NCBI GenBank assembly: GCA_020736575.1
Contig: JAGPYM010000006.1
Coordinates: 2,046,001-2,110,000 of the forward strand
DNA length: 64,000 nt
Reading direction: 5' to 3'
From: Thelonectria olida
Lineage: Eukaryota; Ascomycota; Sordariomycetes; Hypocreales; Nectriaceae
A program made the translations under genes and the position numbers. The notes under the pieces were generated by a model. That model was not told the DNA's origin. It searched no databases and saw only the letters and a program-made list of their open reading frames with translations. Below, piece by piece: positions 1 to 9,044 of this stretch. Within the stretch, counting starts at the first letter, position 1. Every line of letters starts with the position of its first letter.

Positions 1-367
1 GTAGTTCCTCCGGAGCTGGTCCCGACTATTTAATTTTCCTAGGCCCGGGCAGGGGTCATTGGCAACAGCTTCGCGGCTAACACGGCACAGGAGAGGCCCA
101 GTTGTTGTTTCATTAAGAGTCGGAAACGCGCCATTTGGCCAAACTAACTTATTAGCAAGCCGTTCGTAAAATGAAGCTTCTTCAGACATCTCACAAGGAT
201 CGCTCTGCAAGGCTCAAGACTGTGCCTGCCGCACTCCTCCCGAGGGGTTTTCACCGAACGCGCCGAAAAGCTATCCAGTTCTTTATTCATGCGGGAATAA
301 ATATCCCGTCCTGGTTAGAATACGAGCGTGACAGAATATGGATGACACGGAGGGACGGTGCTTGTAG

Positions 368-655
368 CTCCGGCGTCTGTTATCAGCGAGGAAAAGGGTC
401 CAGGCCGTTGCCGACGCGCCAGATCGGACAACGCTAGGGACTCCAGAACGCCAAGCCAAGGAGGCCGAGTGGATGGAATCGATAGACAAACGCTCGGCCA
501 CGTGCGATGTTGTTGTATTTCGTCTCATCGATGGCAATCTCTCACGGTCGGCTAAGCTCGATGCGAACTGGCACAGCCTAATGAGTTACGAGGTGGACGA
601 GCTAAATTTGGGTCGTCTACGTAGTAGATTTCTCATGATCAATCAAGTCTTCTAA
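368..655 (+). other. Unassigned open frame, possible gene remnant
   Basis: An open frame of about 95 codons runs from just after a TAG at 365 to a stop at 653-655. It has the mixed composition of a real globular protein, with charged, heptad-like stretches (KEAEWMESIDKRSATCD, then a hydrophobic VVVFRLIDG segment). There is no ATG before 473 and no obvious donor or acceptor, so it may be one exon or a fragment of a decayed gene. I recognise no family. Chance openness cannot be excluded at this length. Confidence 0.25.
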
Positions 656-1103
656 AGATGGAGGCTTTACGTTCTTCCGGCATTGGACCTTGATAGTGAC
701 GGTTGACAGAATTTCCTATCCTCTTCCTCACTTCACTCAACCCTTCCAAGTAGGAAATCCGTCAACAAGTGCCAAGACCCTCTGTTTCTCGTGTTAATCG
801 GCACTCGGCACCTGGCAGAAACTCTTCCATGCCAAGCCGGTTGATGTGCTGGGATGCTCGTTACCGATTGAGCGTCTTGACAGGGATTTATAAGGAGAAC
901 GTGCTCACGTGGAGAGCCTTGTTTACGCGTTTCGGAGGCTCAATAAAATAGATTGAATAACCTGAGACTACTAATGTGTTATAATTCATGAATTTATTTG
1001 TTAGTAATGGCGAGCTAGGGAGTGCCAAGTCTTCCATATTCGTCCCCTTTCGAGACGTTGATCCAGGTGTTTTTTACTAACATTATCCATCTACTATCTA
1101 TTA

Positions 1104-1343
1104 TCACGGCTCATGACGAAACCAGCTGACTAGTGAATACTGGCAGTGTCGCAGGGTAGGATCTGATGTCAAATCCTCCATGTAAAACTGTCGAAACACA
1201 TGCCCTCGACAGATAAGATCCAACGCCTGTTGCTGGGAGATAGGTTTCAATCGCTCAGGTGCCAGATGCAACAATTTCATTTCCCCTTGCCTGCCCAAGG
1301 CAGAGCGGAAAGACTGCCACGGAAAGGAATTGAGGGCATTCAC
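1104..1343 (-). other. Unassigned minus-strand coding-like segment
   Basis: The minus strand reads about 80 codons of protein-like sequence (for example LLHLAPERLKPISQQQALDL) and stops at 1104. Upstream, at about 1360-1435, the minus strand has a possible small intron: donor GTATGT, branch-like CTAAC and a TTCTAG acceptor. It would join this segment to a short upstream exon. No start codon or family could be assigned. A relic of a decayed gene is as likely as a live one. Confidence 0.22.
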
Positions 1344-1678
1344 GAGGTGGGAATCGTCAACCTAGAATTGGACTCTGATGAGAAGGGTTAGAATCAGACT
1401 GAGATAAACGTGGAACAGCACATACCTAACTTGGTAGATTCTCAACCCGATAGTACTGGAAATACTTCAGGGCACATGTCCAAATAGTTACAGAACAGGT
1501 GTTGACTTCACTCTTCGCTGGTCTAGATATCCCTTCAGTTACCTAAATCTAGCCGTTGGACAGCAATCTCGGAGATACCGCCAATACCATCCTTATATCC
1601 GACACCAATGATCAACAAATAAAGCACAGCGAGAAGTGAATCTGACGTTGGCATGGCAAGTACTTTCATCAATCACAA

Positions 1679-3322
1679 ATGCCACAGTTCAAATTTGTTG
1701 CAGTAGAAGGCGGGGACAGAAAACCATCGACATTGACCAGGTCTATCCGAAGTCATGCAATACGCGCAGGTCTCCAGAAGAACACCTCTTCTTCCCGGAG
1801 GGCCAAGGCAGCAGTGCAGTCCCTTTGTTCTACGAAATTCAGGGGAGAGCTGATGTTCCACCTCGAGCCGCGTGAGGGATTGGAAAGACTCAATGACATG
1901 TCCACCCCATCGGTGCCAAATATGTTTGCAGAGGTGTGGCTGGGTCCCAAAGCGCAATCGGATAGATACCCAAGCTGATGAAGGGAATTGCTTCCTACTA
2001 GATGCTTGATCCGTTCAATAGCCTCCCAGTACCCACGAATCGAGAAGTTGACTACCTAGTCAGGTACTGTAGGTTCTCCGGCTGCCACTGATCGGGATCG
2101 AAACCACCGCTAATCTGCCAGTCTTGACCAAGTTTGACCTCAACTTGGCCACAGTCGATCGCGCGAAGTCGTGGTTCCCCTACGCAATGCGCAGCGCGCC
2201 AATGATGCACAGCACTCTAGCCATGACTGCAGCTTTGTGGCGAACAGAGTACCCAGCTCTGCAGCATTCGATCCAACTCGAGGGCATCCGCCAGAAGGGC
2301 GAGGCAATGCGAGAGATCAGCGCTCGGCTAGCACATGCCGGTTCTGTCCGCAGCGATGACGAGACAGACTTGTTACTGTCCACCATGTCAACTTTAGTAA
2401 CTGTAGAGGTATATCGTAGTCATCCCTGCAGCGAGGCCTGCAGTCCACTGACAAAGCTGTAGGTCTGCGATGGTGACTTTGAGGCCGCAGCGACGCATCT
2501 ACGGGGGGTGCACAATCTGCTCAGCTCACGGGGTAGCCTTGACAGATTGAAAGACAAGTTCATCGTTTGCAAGTCAATCAATTTGTACGTCTCTTCACTG
2601 CCATTCTCTTCACATCGCTGACATGGAGACTCAGGGCCGACATCCAGGTCGCCGCCGCCCTGGGCCACCGGCTCGTATTCCCCCTCCTGCACGCAGACAA
2701 CGTCCATATCCCGGCGTCCATCTCAGAGCATGCTCGACAATCGCCATTTGATCATTTAATCACCGACGATGGGCCGTACCATCATGGTCGCATATTCGCC
2801 CAGCTAAGGCGGCTGCTTCTCGCACGCCAGTCATCAATGGTGCCATTGGAAGCGCTGCGGGCTCTGTTCAACGTTGTAGACGATTCAATCTTGCGGCACC
2901 TATATCAAGATTGCATCGGCCTATCTGATGCGAGTAGGCGCTCCCGCACCCTCGTCCTTGCTGCTCACGTCTTCATGTATGTGACGCTGCGTCAAGTGCC
3001 CCCCAAAAGCCCGCTAGTACGCCGCATGTGCACCAGACTGCAAAATACAGTCGGATCGAGTCCGACTGCGAGAGAAATCTGGACCGACAACGGGACGGCA
3101 TTGTTGTGGATAGCTTTTGTTGGGCTGCTCGGGACGGGGGAGGGGGCAGAAACATGTCTGGAAGGGCAGTGGTTCCTCAAGCTCTTTCAATCTACTGTGC
3201 AAGGATATCCGCAAGACTTTGCTCGGGGAAACGGCGGCGTCCGCGGGATATTGAGCACCTTTCTGTGGGATGAGCTGTATTGCGCGCCATTGTTAGCCGG
3301 GTTGAAGGAATGCATACCATAG
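1679..3322 (+). CDS. Fungal transcription factor, PF11951-type (no zinc cluster), five exons
   Basis: Inferred exons are 1679-1933, 2002-2068, 2122-2408, 2463-2584 and 2635-3322, giving 472 residues. All four introns have GT...AG ends and keep frame. The N-terminus has the start typical of this family (short beta segment, then RSIRSHAIRAGLQK and a basic patch). A linker with LDPFNSLPVP leads into the long helical region (SWFPYAMRSAPMMHSTLAM, then GDFEAAATHLRGVHNLL) typical of fungal-specific regulators lacking a Zn2Cys6 domain. It is probably nuclear. The 2069 donor (GTAGGT) was chosen because it alone restores the expected YLVRYFLTKFDLN junction. The first intron is the least certain. The gene lies head-to-tail with the SDR gene 250 bp downstream, so it may regulate that small group. 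The target is unknown. Confidence 0.72.
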
Positions 3323-3476
3323 GTAGTTGCAAGTCCTCAAGTCCATAAGTCCAGGTCGTTAAGAGATGCGCCTTACCAACTGCCTTCCAAAATAGGAAGT
3401 ATGTGTGAATAGACTCTGGAACACTGTGTTCCTATTCTAAAGGCTTCATGCTTCCTCAAGTGGTAGGCCTTCAAGG

Positions 3477-3484
3477 TATAAAAG
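3477..3484 (+). promoter_or_regulatory. TATA box of the SDR gene
   Basis: TATAAAAG lies 95 bp before the ATG at 3572, a usual distance for a fungal TATA element plus leader. The 249-bp gap back to the upstream stop codon would have to hold the whole promoter. Confidence 0.5.
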
Positions 3485-3571
3485 AATGAGGGCAAACCCA
3501 GATGCCCATCGCGAATACAACCACCACAAACGACACTTCTCAATCCTTCTATCAGAGCAATTCTACAAAGT

Positions 3572-4688
3572 ATGACCGGAGAACTCGTTCTTCTTACTGG
3601 TGGCACCGGCTTCCTAGGGTTTGCCATTCTACTGGACCTCCTGAGGAGCGGGTATCGAGTTCGTGTCGCGGCCCGGACGCAGGCCAAGATCGACAGAGTC
3701 CGGGCGGCTCCCGCAATCTCTATTCTTGATCCTCCCGCATCATACCTGATGTTTGTCATGGTACCGGACATGACAGTCACTGGCGCATATGACAACGCCG
3801 TACAGGGAGTCGACTTCATCATCCATGCAGCCGCGCCCCTTCACACAGACGACGAGGGCCCCAAAGCTCAACTGGAGGACGTCTTCGTCACAGCCTCGGT
3901 GAAGGGCAATCTGGGCATTCTCAAGTCGGCAAACGAGAAGGGCAAGTCGGTGAGGCGCATTATCATGACTAGCTCTACCGTAGCCATCGCTCCCGCAGAC
4001 GTTTACGTCAAGGACACGAAGGAACGCGACGTCCTTCGCGGGCCCGAGACGCGCGTGGCCGTTCCGCCGCCGCCGTATGACTCCGAGCTTCGGGCATATT
4101 GCGTAGGCAAGGCGGCAGCCCTCAACGCCTCGGAGGCATTCGTCAAAGAGACGGCCACGAGCTTCGACTTGATCTCCATCATCCCGTCCTGGATCTTTGG
4201 GCGAGACGAGCTCGTCACCAGTGCCAAGGACTTGCGCACCGGTTCCACCAATGTGCTAATCAACGGCTTGTTGACCGGCAAGCAGGCCGAAGCCTCTATC
4301 GGAAATGCCGTTCTCTGTGCGGATGTGGCTCGCGCACACGTCAGGGCACTCGATGCGGACATTCAGGGAAATCAGTCCTTTCTCCTCAACACTGATGCGA
4401 GATGGGAGGATACAATCCCCATTGCCAAGAAGTATTTTCCCGACGCATTCAGATCCGGTCTCTTTCAGGATGGTGGCCTACAGCCGACTATACCTCTGAA
4501 ATGGGATTCAAGCAAGGTATGTGCGCCCAGCTGTATTCACGCGTCCCGGTTTGAGTAATCGCTCATACATATCTCAACAGGCTCGAGACGTTCTCGGGAT
4601 TGACCTGGGCACATATGACACGATGGTCAAGGAAGTGGTTGGCCAGTATCTAGAACTGGCGAAAAGAGAGGCACGTAATAGGGCATAA
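3572..4688 (+). CDS. NAD(P)-dependent extended SDR, dihydroflavonol-4-reductase-like
   Basis: Exons 3572-4516 and 4581-4688 are joined by a 64-bp intron (GTATGT...CAACAG) and give 350 residues. The Rossmann signature TGGTGFLG sits at residues 9-16. The catalytic Ser is in TSST around residue 134, and the Tyr/Lys pair is Y176-x3-K180 (YCVGK). This order matches the extended SDR family of DFR, cinnamoyl-CoA reductase and fungal ketoreductases. Such enzymes reduce a ketone or aldehyde in the cytosol with NADPH. The second exon supplies the C-terminal helix (DVLGIDLGTYDTMVKEVV), so the intron is needed for a normal length. The substrate cannot be told. Its neighbours are a regulator upstream and a deaminase downstream, both on the same strand. 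Confidence 0.85.
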
Positions 4689-5534
4689 TGTGCCGTCCAA
4701 AGGTTAGTTACAATAGTCAAGTAACTCTCCATAGAGAGTACGATTGGTATTAATACATATCCATCTCTGGTTTCTCCGTCTCTGGGCTCGGCACTGTCCG
4801 GAAAGGTCCCGTTCCAATTCAAAGGCTTCCATGCTAACAACGACAAGCTCCTTTTAGTTCTCAACAAGTCAACAACATTGTCACCTGAGGGAAAGTCATC
4901 ATGCCCAAGTCAGCAGCGCCATACGATGTCCTGTTCGTAGACCAGCCTCAGAACAATCCTGATCATCCGCCGACTCAAATGACATAGACGGCTCCGAAGA
5001 CCTGGCCCACGAGTCTAGCGGCGCTCGTCTCGTCGAGATGCAGCAGATATTCGTTATCGAGTTCAGCATACATGTGTACCCGGGCTACTTTGGCAACATT
5101 GAAGGCGGACCGCCGCTCGACGACATGTTTCTTGGGAACGCGGGGTGCCAGCGACGTTAGAACACCATTTGCAACCGAAGACGAATTCATAGGCTGCATC
5201 ATTCGGATCTACTCTCTCGATGCCAGCGAGCGCATAGCCCACACGGCTCGGCATTTTCTGATGGCGGTTGGAACGATGATTGGCATGACTATATGCGAAT
5301 CGTCTTGGACGAATACCCAAACCTATCCCTTTGGTTGTCAACAATGACGCTCGAAATGTGGCCCTGAGATAGCGGACCGACGGTAGCCCTGTTAAAGCGC
5401 GGCTTGTGCAGTAATCTTTTCAATCCTTGTGCTCTGTATATAAACCCCTCATCCCGTACCATCGTCGCACCAAGCGAGGTCACCTACCTCATCACAACCC
5501 AAGTACCAAAGACATACCTCTCACCGAGTGAAAT
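4689..5534. other. Intergenic, possible decayed reading frame at about 4900-5345
   Basis: This 0.85-kb gap separates the SDR and deaminase genes. Both strands carry medium-length open stretches at about 4901-5344. One is a plus-strand frame beginning ATG at 4901 and interrupted by a TAG near 4985. The other is a minus-strand frame at 4975-5202 with a hydrophobic end. Neither has a complete start-to-stop structure or a recognised domain. The 3' part holds the deaminase promoter. Confidence 0.35.
5437..5444 (+). promoter_or_regulatory. TATA box of the deaminase gene
   Basis: TATATAAA lies 98 bp before the ATG at 5535 and is followed by a C-rich leader (ACCCCTCATCC), a common arrangement in filamentous fungi. 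Confidence 0.5.
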
Positions 5535-6023
5535 ATGCTCTCCGACAAAGACATGCCCTTCTTACGCCGGTGCGTGGTCCTGGCCCGCGAAGCGCTTGAG
5601 GCGGGAAATTCCCCATTCGGGTCGGTGCTTGCGGATGCCACGGGCAAGATTCTCAAAGAAGACCAGAACCGGACCGTGACCGAGACAAACATCTCGTTGC
5701 ACCCCGAGTTCACGCTGGCGGTCTGGGCCCAGAAGAACCTGACGCCGACCGAACGTGCCTCTGCCACCGTCTACACATCTGGCGAGCACTGTCCAATGTG
5801 CTCCACTGCCCACGCATTTGCAGGCTTGGGACGAATCGTCTATGCTGCCTCTGCCTCTCAATACGTGCAGTGGAAGGCCGAGTTGGGCGCAAAGCCGGGG
5901 CCGGTGGTCATGCAGCCGATTCATCAGATTGCACCAGGCCTGCCTGTTGATGGCCCGGCCCCGGATCTGGCGGACGAGATATATGAGCTGCATCGGCTCA
6001 AGTACGTTCAAGAGACGTCCTAA
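5535..6023 (+). CDS. Nucleoside/nucleobase deaminase, CMP/dCMP deaminase superfamily
   Basis: Single exon, 162 residues, about the usual length for small zinc deaminases. The zinc and proton-shuttle motif reads H56-P57-E58, and the second motif reads C86-P-M-C89. Together they form the superfamily pattern HxE...CxxC that hydrolytically deaminates cytosine-, guanine- or adenine-type rings. The N-terminal region (SPFGSVLADATGKIL) matches guanine/cytosine deaminase-like proteins such as GuaD-type enzymes rather than cytidine deaminases. The substrate is unresolved. No signal peptide is seen, so it is probably cytosolic. It follows the SDR on the same strand but has its own TATA box. Confidence 0.85.
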   Translation: MLSDKDMPFLRRCVVLAREALEAGNSPFGSVLADATGKILKEDQNRTVTETNISLHPEFTLAVWAQKNLTPTERASATVYTSGEHCPMCSTAHAFAGLGRIVYAASASQYVQWKAELGAKPGPVVMQPIHQIAPGLPVDGPAPDLADEIYELHRLKYVQETS

Positions 6024-6349
6024 TTGTAGCCGTTGTACGTGTAGGACTGTCTCTAGGTCTTGTCTCACCAAAAGCAAAAATAAAGACTTCTCTCCTTTAC
6101 TTCTTAAGTCTAGGACTTGGCTATCAATTGGGATGATACTGGAGGAAGGCAAACAATAGAGAGGCCCGGCCATCACGTGACGTCATAAGTAAAGCAGCGG
6201 CTAACACGGCAGCAATCAGCCGTCGCAGTCGTCAGCTTCCAAGGCTGGGCACCATCAAGCTGCACCATCAGACACCAGGAAACGAGTCTCTCGTGACAGG
6301 GAATCGGTCCACGCGACCAGTGCATTCTTCAGGAGGACATCTGCTTGCC
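6024..6349. other. Intergenic, deaminase 3' end and proton-channel promoter
   Basis: 326 bp with no gene. An AT-rich stretch near 6077-6105 (AAAAATAAAG-like) may be the deaminase polyadenylation region. The 3' part holds the leader of the proton channel gene. The frame of the channel is open upstream of 6350, but only with non-ATG codons. Confidence 0.4.
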
Positions 6350-7142
6350 ATGTCTTCAACCGGCGTGGAACATCGACATGCTGACGAGGAGCAACCGCTC
6401 CTGAGGCGCCGAGCGAAGCCAAAGTTCCCGACTCTGAACCTGCAGCATTGGTATTCGCGCCCGCTTGCGAATGAACGATGGACTCTGCATAATGCCCGAG
6501 AAAAGACGGCGCGCTTCCTCTCCTCCAAAGCCGGCCACTATTCTGTTCTAGTCCTGGTGTCTCTTGATGTTATGAGCATGATTGCTGGTGAGTGGTCTTC
6601 TACACACACCCACTGAATGGAGTCGCCTTTGGCTAACTTGAAAGACTTTATCCTGAACCTTTTCAAATGCGAGCAAGGAAAAGGCGGCCCCGACTGGGAT
6701 CTTGCCTTGAACATACTCAGCTCCATCACCTTGGTCTTCTCGTGCCTATTCATGGTTGAACTAATCGCCTCAGTTTGGGCATTTGGTTGGAGGTTGATTC
6801 CCCTGCACATGCCATGATGACGAGCCACATTGTTCTAACAAGTCTAGTTATTTCAAATCTTGGTTTCACTGCTTTGATGCCTTTGTCGTTATCGCCGGTT
6901 TCATCACCGACGTCATCTTACATGGTATCGTTGAGGAGGTTGCCTCTTTGATCGTTGTCCTCCGGCTTTGGCGCGTTATCAAGATCATTGAGGAACTCAG
7001 TCTTGGCGCTCAGGAGCAGACAGAAGACTTGGAGACCAAGGTAGAGGAGCTCACAAAGGACAATTCTCGTCTGAGGGAGGAAATCACTCGTTTGAAGAAC
7101 AATACTGGTAAAGCTGTCGGGCAAGAGGGAGGCCAAGACTGA
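6350..7142 (+). CDS. Voltage-gated proton channel, Hv1 family
   Basis: Exons 6350-6587, 6645-6792 and 6848-7142 give 226 residues. The protein is a lone voltage-sensor domain with a C-terminal coiled coil, the Hv1 layout, for voltage-gated proton efflux across the plasma membrane. S1 (about 62-86) carries Asp73 in the place of the human selectivity Asp112. S2 has Glu118. S3 (FHCFDAFVV) has Asp139 and Asp150. S4 reads LRLWRVIKI, with R168, R171 and K174 as gating charges. Residues about 181-214 form the dimerising coiled coil (EDLETKVEEL and following). The start is the first ATG with good context (GCCATGTC). Both introns are 55-57 bp. The second has a plain GTTGAT donor and is slightly less sure. 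Confidence 0.9.
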
Positions 7143-7418
7143 GAAGTTTGATGAAGATTTGGCCACAAGCCATGATTTCGTAATGAGAGGTGGCTTTATA
7201 TACAAGATGAGAGACTGTGTGTGGTTGACATGGCAAAGAGATGATTTCAATACCCATATATGAACAAAAGTCGAGGTTACCAACATTATTCCCCTGAAGC
7301 TCGGCTTCTATCTGGCGACAAGGTGTCTATACAGCTCGTTAGTATTACATGAAGAAACTCTCAATTCCCCGTCATACTCACAATGCAGTCCTTCTCGTAG
7401 GTGCCAACATTGGGAAAT

Positions 7419-7787
7419 TTAGGAGGGGCAAAGTCGGCCGCTGCAAATCCATTCATCTCCAATCTTACGGCAAGAGCATTGTCTCTTCTCAAGCTCCCCT
7501 CTCTTCACCATATCACCCTCAGGGATAAAGTCCTTGGGGCAAAGCCTTCCGCTGCAAATCCACTCATCTCCAACTTTGTGGCAAGAACATTGCCTCTTCT
7601 CAAGCTCCTCTCTCCTCACCATATGACCCTCGGGTATGAAGTCCTTAGGGCAGAGTCTTCCGCCGCAAATCCACTCATCTCCAACTTTGTGGCATGAGCA
7701 CTGCCTGGCAACAAGCCCACCATCCGGGGCAGGGGCTGCGGCAGCGAAGGAGGCGAGAATGGCAAGGACAAAGGATGAGGCCTTCAT
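7419..7787 (-). CDS. Secreted cysteine-rich Kex2-repeat peptide precursor
   Basis: Single exon, 122 residues. Residues 1-20 are a clear signal peptide (hydrophobic core SSFVLAILASFAAAA, then APA). The rest is 2.5 copies of a 37-residue unit starting at Q29, Q66 and Q103. Each unit begins QCSC, continues with GDEWIC and GRLCP, and so has four Cys. Units 1 and 2 then have a spacer bounded by dibasic sites: VRR then LEKR, and VKR then LEKR. Kex2 plus carboxypeptidase trimming would release near-identical peptides of about 30 residues, each with an N-terminal Gln able to form pyroglutamate. The last unit is cut short after CPS. This architecture is known from fungal Kex2-processed repeat proteins (pheromones, repellents, dikaritin precursors). 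I recognise no described peptide, and no UstY (DUF3328) gene is seen nearby. Confidence 0.85.
   Translation of the reverse strand: MKASSFVLAILASFAAAAPAPDGGLVARQCSCHKVGDEWICGGRLCPKDFIPEGHMVRREELEKRQCSCHKVGDEWICSGRLCPKDFIPEGDMVKRGELEKRQCSCRKIGDEWICSGRLCPS
7422..7703 (-). repeat. Tandem 111-bp coding repeat, about 2.5 copies
   Basis: The peptide precursor contains direct repeats with a 111-bp period: unit 1 at 7593-7703, unit 2 at 7482-7592 and partial unit 3 at 7422-7481. The first two units differ at only a few codons (CGG/CSG, GHM/GDM, RREE/KRGE), which suggests recent duplication or ongoing homogenisation. Confidence 0.9.
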
Positions 7788-8695
7788 TTTGGTGTTTGAT
7801 TTGTGATTGCGTTTAATGCGAATGGTATAGAGAAGTGGTAGAAGAATTATCGTCGACCGGCTCGTCGTATTTATACTGATTGTACGGTTCGCAACCCATT
7901 TACAACCAGTCTCTCTATGTACATTGAAGTCGTAAAATTCACGGCAGAATCAAAAGATCCTGCGAATTTCCTAAACCAGATGCTGCAAACACATCGGATG
8001 TCGCTCTGTGATACTGCACGATGGCACTTTTGTATGACTTGTGCTGACAACGTCGCCTGTAAGGAACATGAACTATTCCGTATGTAGCAGGTCTGGCAGC
8101 TTGTCGCCCCCAGCTCAATCGTATGGTAGCCGTCTCTTGATGCATAACTCGTATAAGGATTGGCGGTTGCATTTCGGGAAGCTCCATGTTTCTTTTGGTG
8201 TTATCTACAGGAGTAAACACTAATATGAAATAAGAAGGTTGCTCAAGGCTCACCAAGCTTCACAGCAGGGTTAATTGTACTTTGGATCGGCCGGCCGTCA
8301 TACGATGCGATGCTCGAAAGTCCCGACAAGAATTGTGCATGGATTCTTCCGCATTGTGCAGTTGGACAAGCGACACCACGTTCAGGTCGACGTGGCCATG
8401 ACGGATATCAAGGGAACTGTACATGGCACAGAGCCCATTTTACTGCTGAACAAGCATAGGAGGCCACAGTATTCAAGCAGTAGAGAAATCCTGCACCTAC
8501 TGTATCTATGTACCCAAATATACAACACGCCACGCTGTTTTGCTCCTGCCTGTGTAACGAAAACATCAACAGCGACCGTGGTACTTGGATTTGAAGATTT
8601 GCCAATAAACAGGTAGCCGTTGTTGTCGTGACACAGTTGAGTGAATAGGATCGGGTCAGGTTCACAAAAGCCGAGTGGGAAATATCACAAAACGC
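7788..8695. other. Intergenic region upstream of the peptide gene
   Basis: 0.9 kb without a supported gene. Near 7800-7880 it holds the leader and TATA box of the peptide precursor. Short open frames at 8275-8616 have no family resemblance and no convincing composition. No repeat is seen. Confidence 0.45.
7868..7875 (-). promoter_or_regulatory. TATA box of the Kex2-repeat peptide gene
   Basis: The minus strand reads TATAAATA, 81 bp before the ATG at 7787. The perfect element and short leader suggest a strongly inducible promoter, as is common for secreted fungal proteins. Confidence 0.5.
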
Positions 8696-9044
8696 TCAAG
8701 GGGTAGAGCACTCGCAGGTAACGGCACCATATTCGTCAGAACTAGTCGTGGCGGTGGAACAGGGTAGGGCGGCGGAGTCATCTTTTGTCCCATACACCAC
8801 ACATACATGTCTATCTCCGTAGTTTGAAAATTGAAGGCGGTTGGTGATGGGTTCAATAGTGAAACCAACAAGCACTTGGGGGCTGTTGAACTGAAGGTTA
8901 CTACCGAGCTCAGCGGAACTTCGGACACTTGTGCCTTGGAAAGGGCCGCCACCGGCGATGAGGAAGAAGCCCCGGGCCAGCAACTGCATAGTCGACTTGA
9001 AGAAGGCCGATGGCCAGCGAGAGGAAGACGGTGGAGCGCATCAT
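8696..9044 (-). CDS. Small secreted protein candidate, gene model uncertain
   Basis: Two models exist. Model A is a single exon 8696-8989 (97 residues) starting MQLLARGFFLIAGGG, a weak signal sequence. Model B starts at the ATG at 9044, whose first 20 codons (STVFLSLAIGLL core, then DYAVA) make a better signal peptide but lie in another frame. Removing 8891-8984 (GTTGCT...CTTCAG) would join them in phase and give about 84 residues, though that donor is poor. The C-terminal part is shared: FNSPQVLVGFTIEP, then HVCVVYG, and a Cys-containing tail ending CECSTP. I recognise no family. It lies between the Kex2-repeat peptide and the amino-acid oxidase on the same strand. A frameshifted pseudogene is also possible. 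Confidence 0.4.

Larger units (their letters stand above)
1..1678. other. Gene-poor left edge with unassigned coding-like scraps
   Basis: No complete gene is recognised here. Two stretches read like protein (368-655 plus strand and about 1104-1343 minus strand) and are listed separately. The rest is AT-richer, has stops in all frames, and shows no repeat, tRNA or element end that I can see. It also holds the promoter of the regulator gene that starts at 1679. Confidence 0.5.

Noticed and set aside
7401..7697. Plus-strand open frame with three repeats
   Set aside because: It is the mirror of the Kex2-repeat gene. The signal peptide, Cys pattern and TATA box are on the minus strand.
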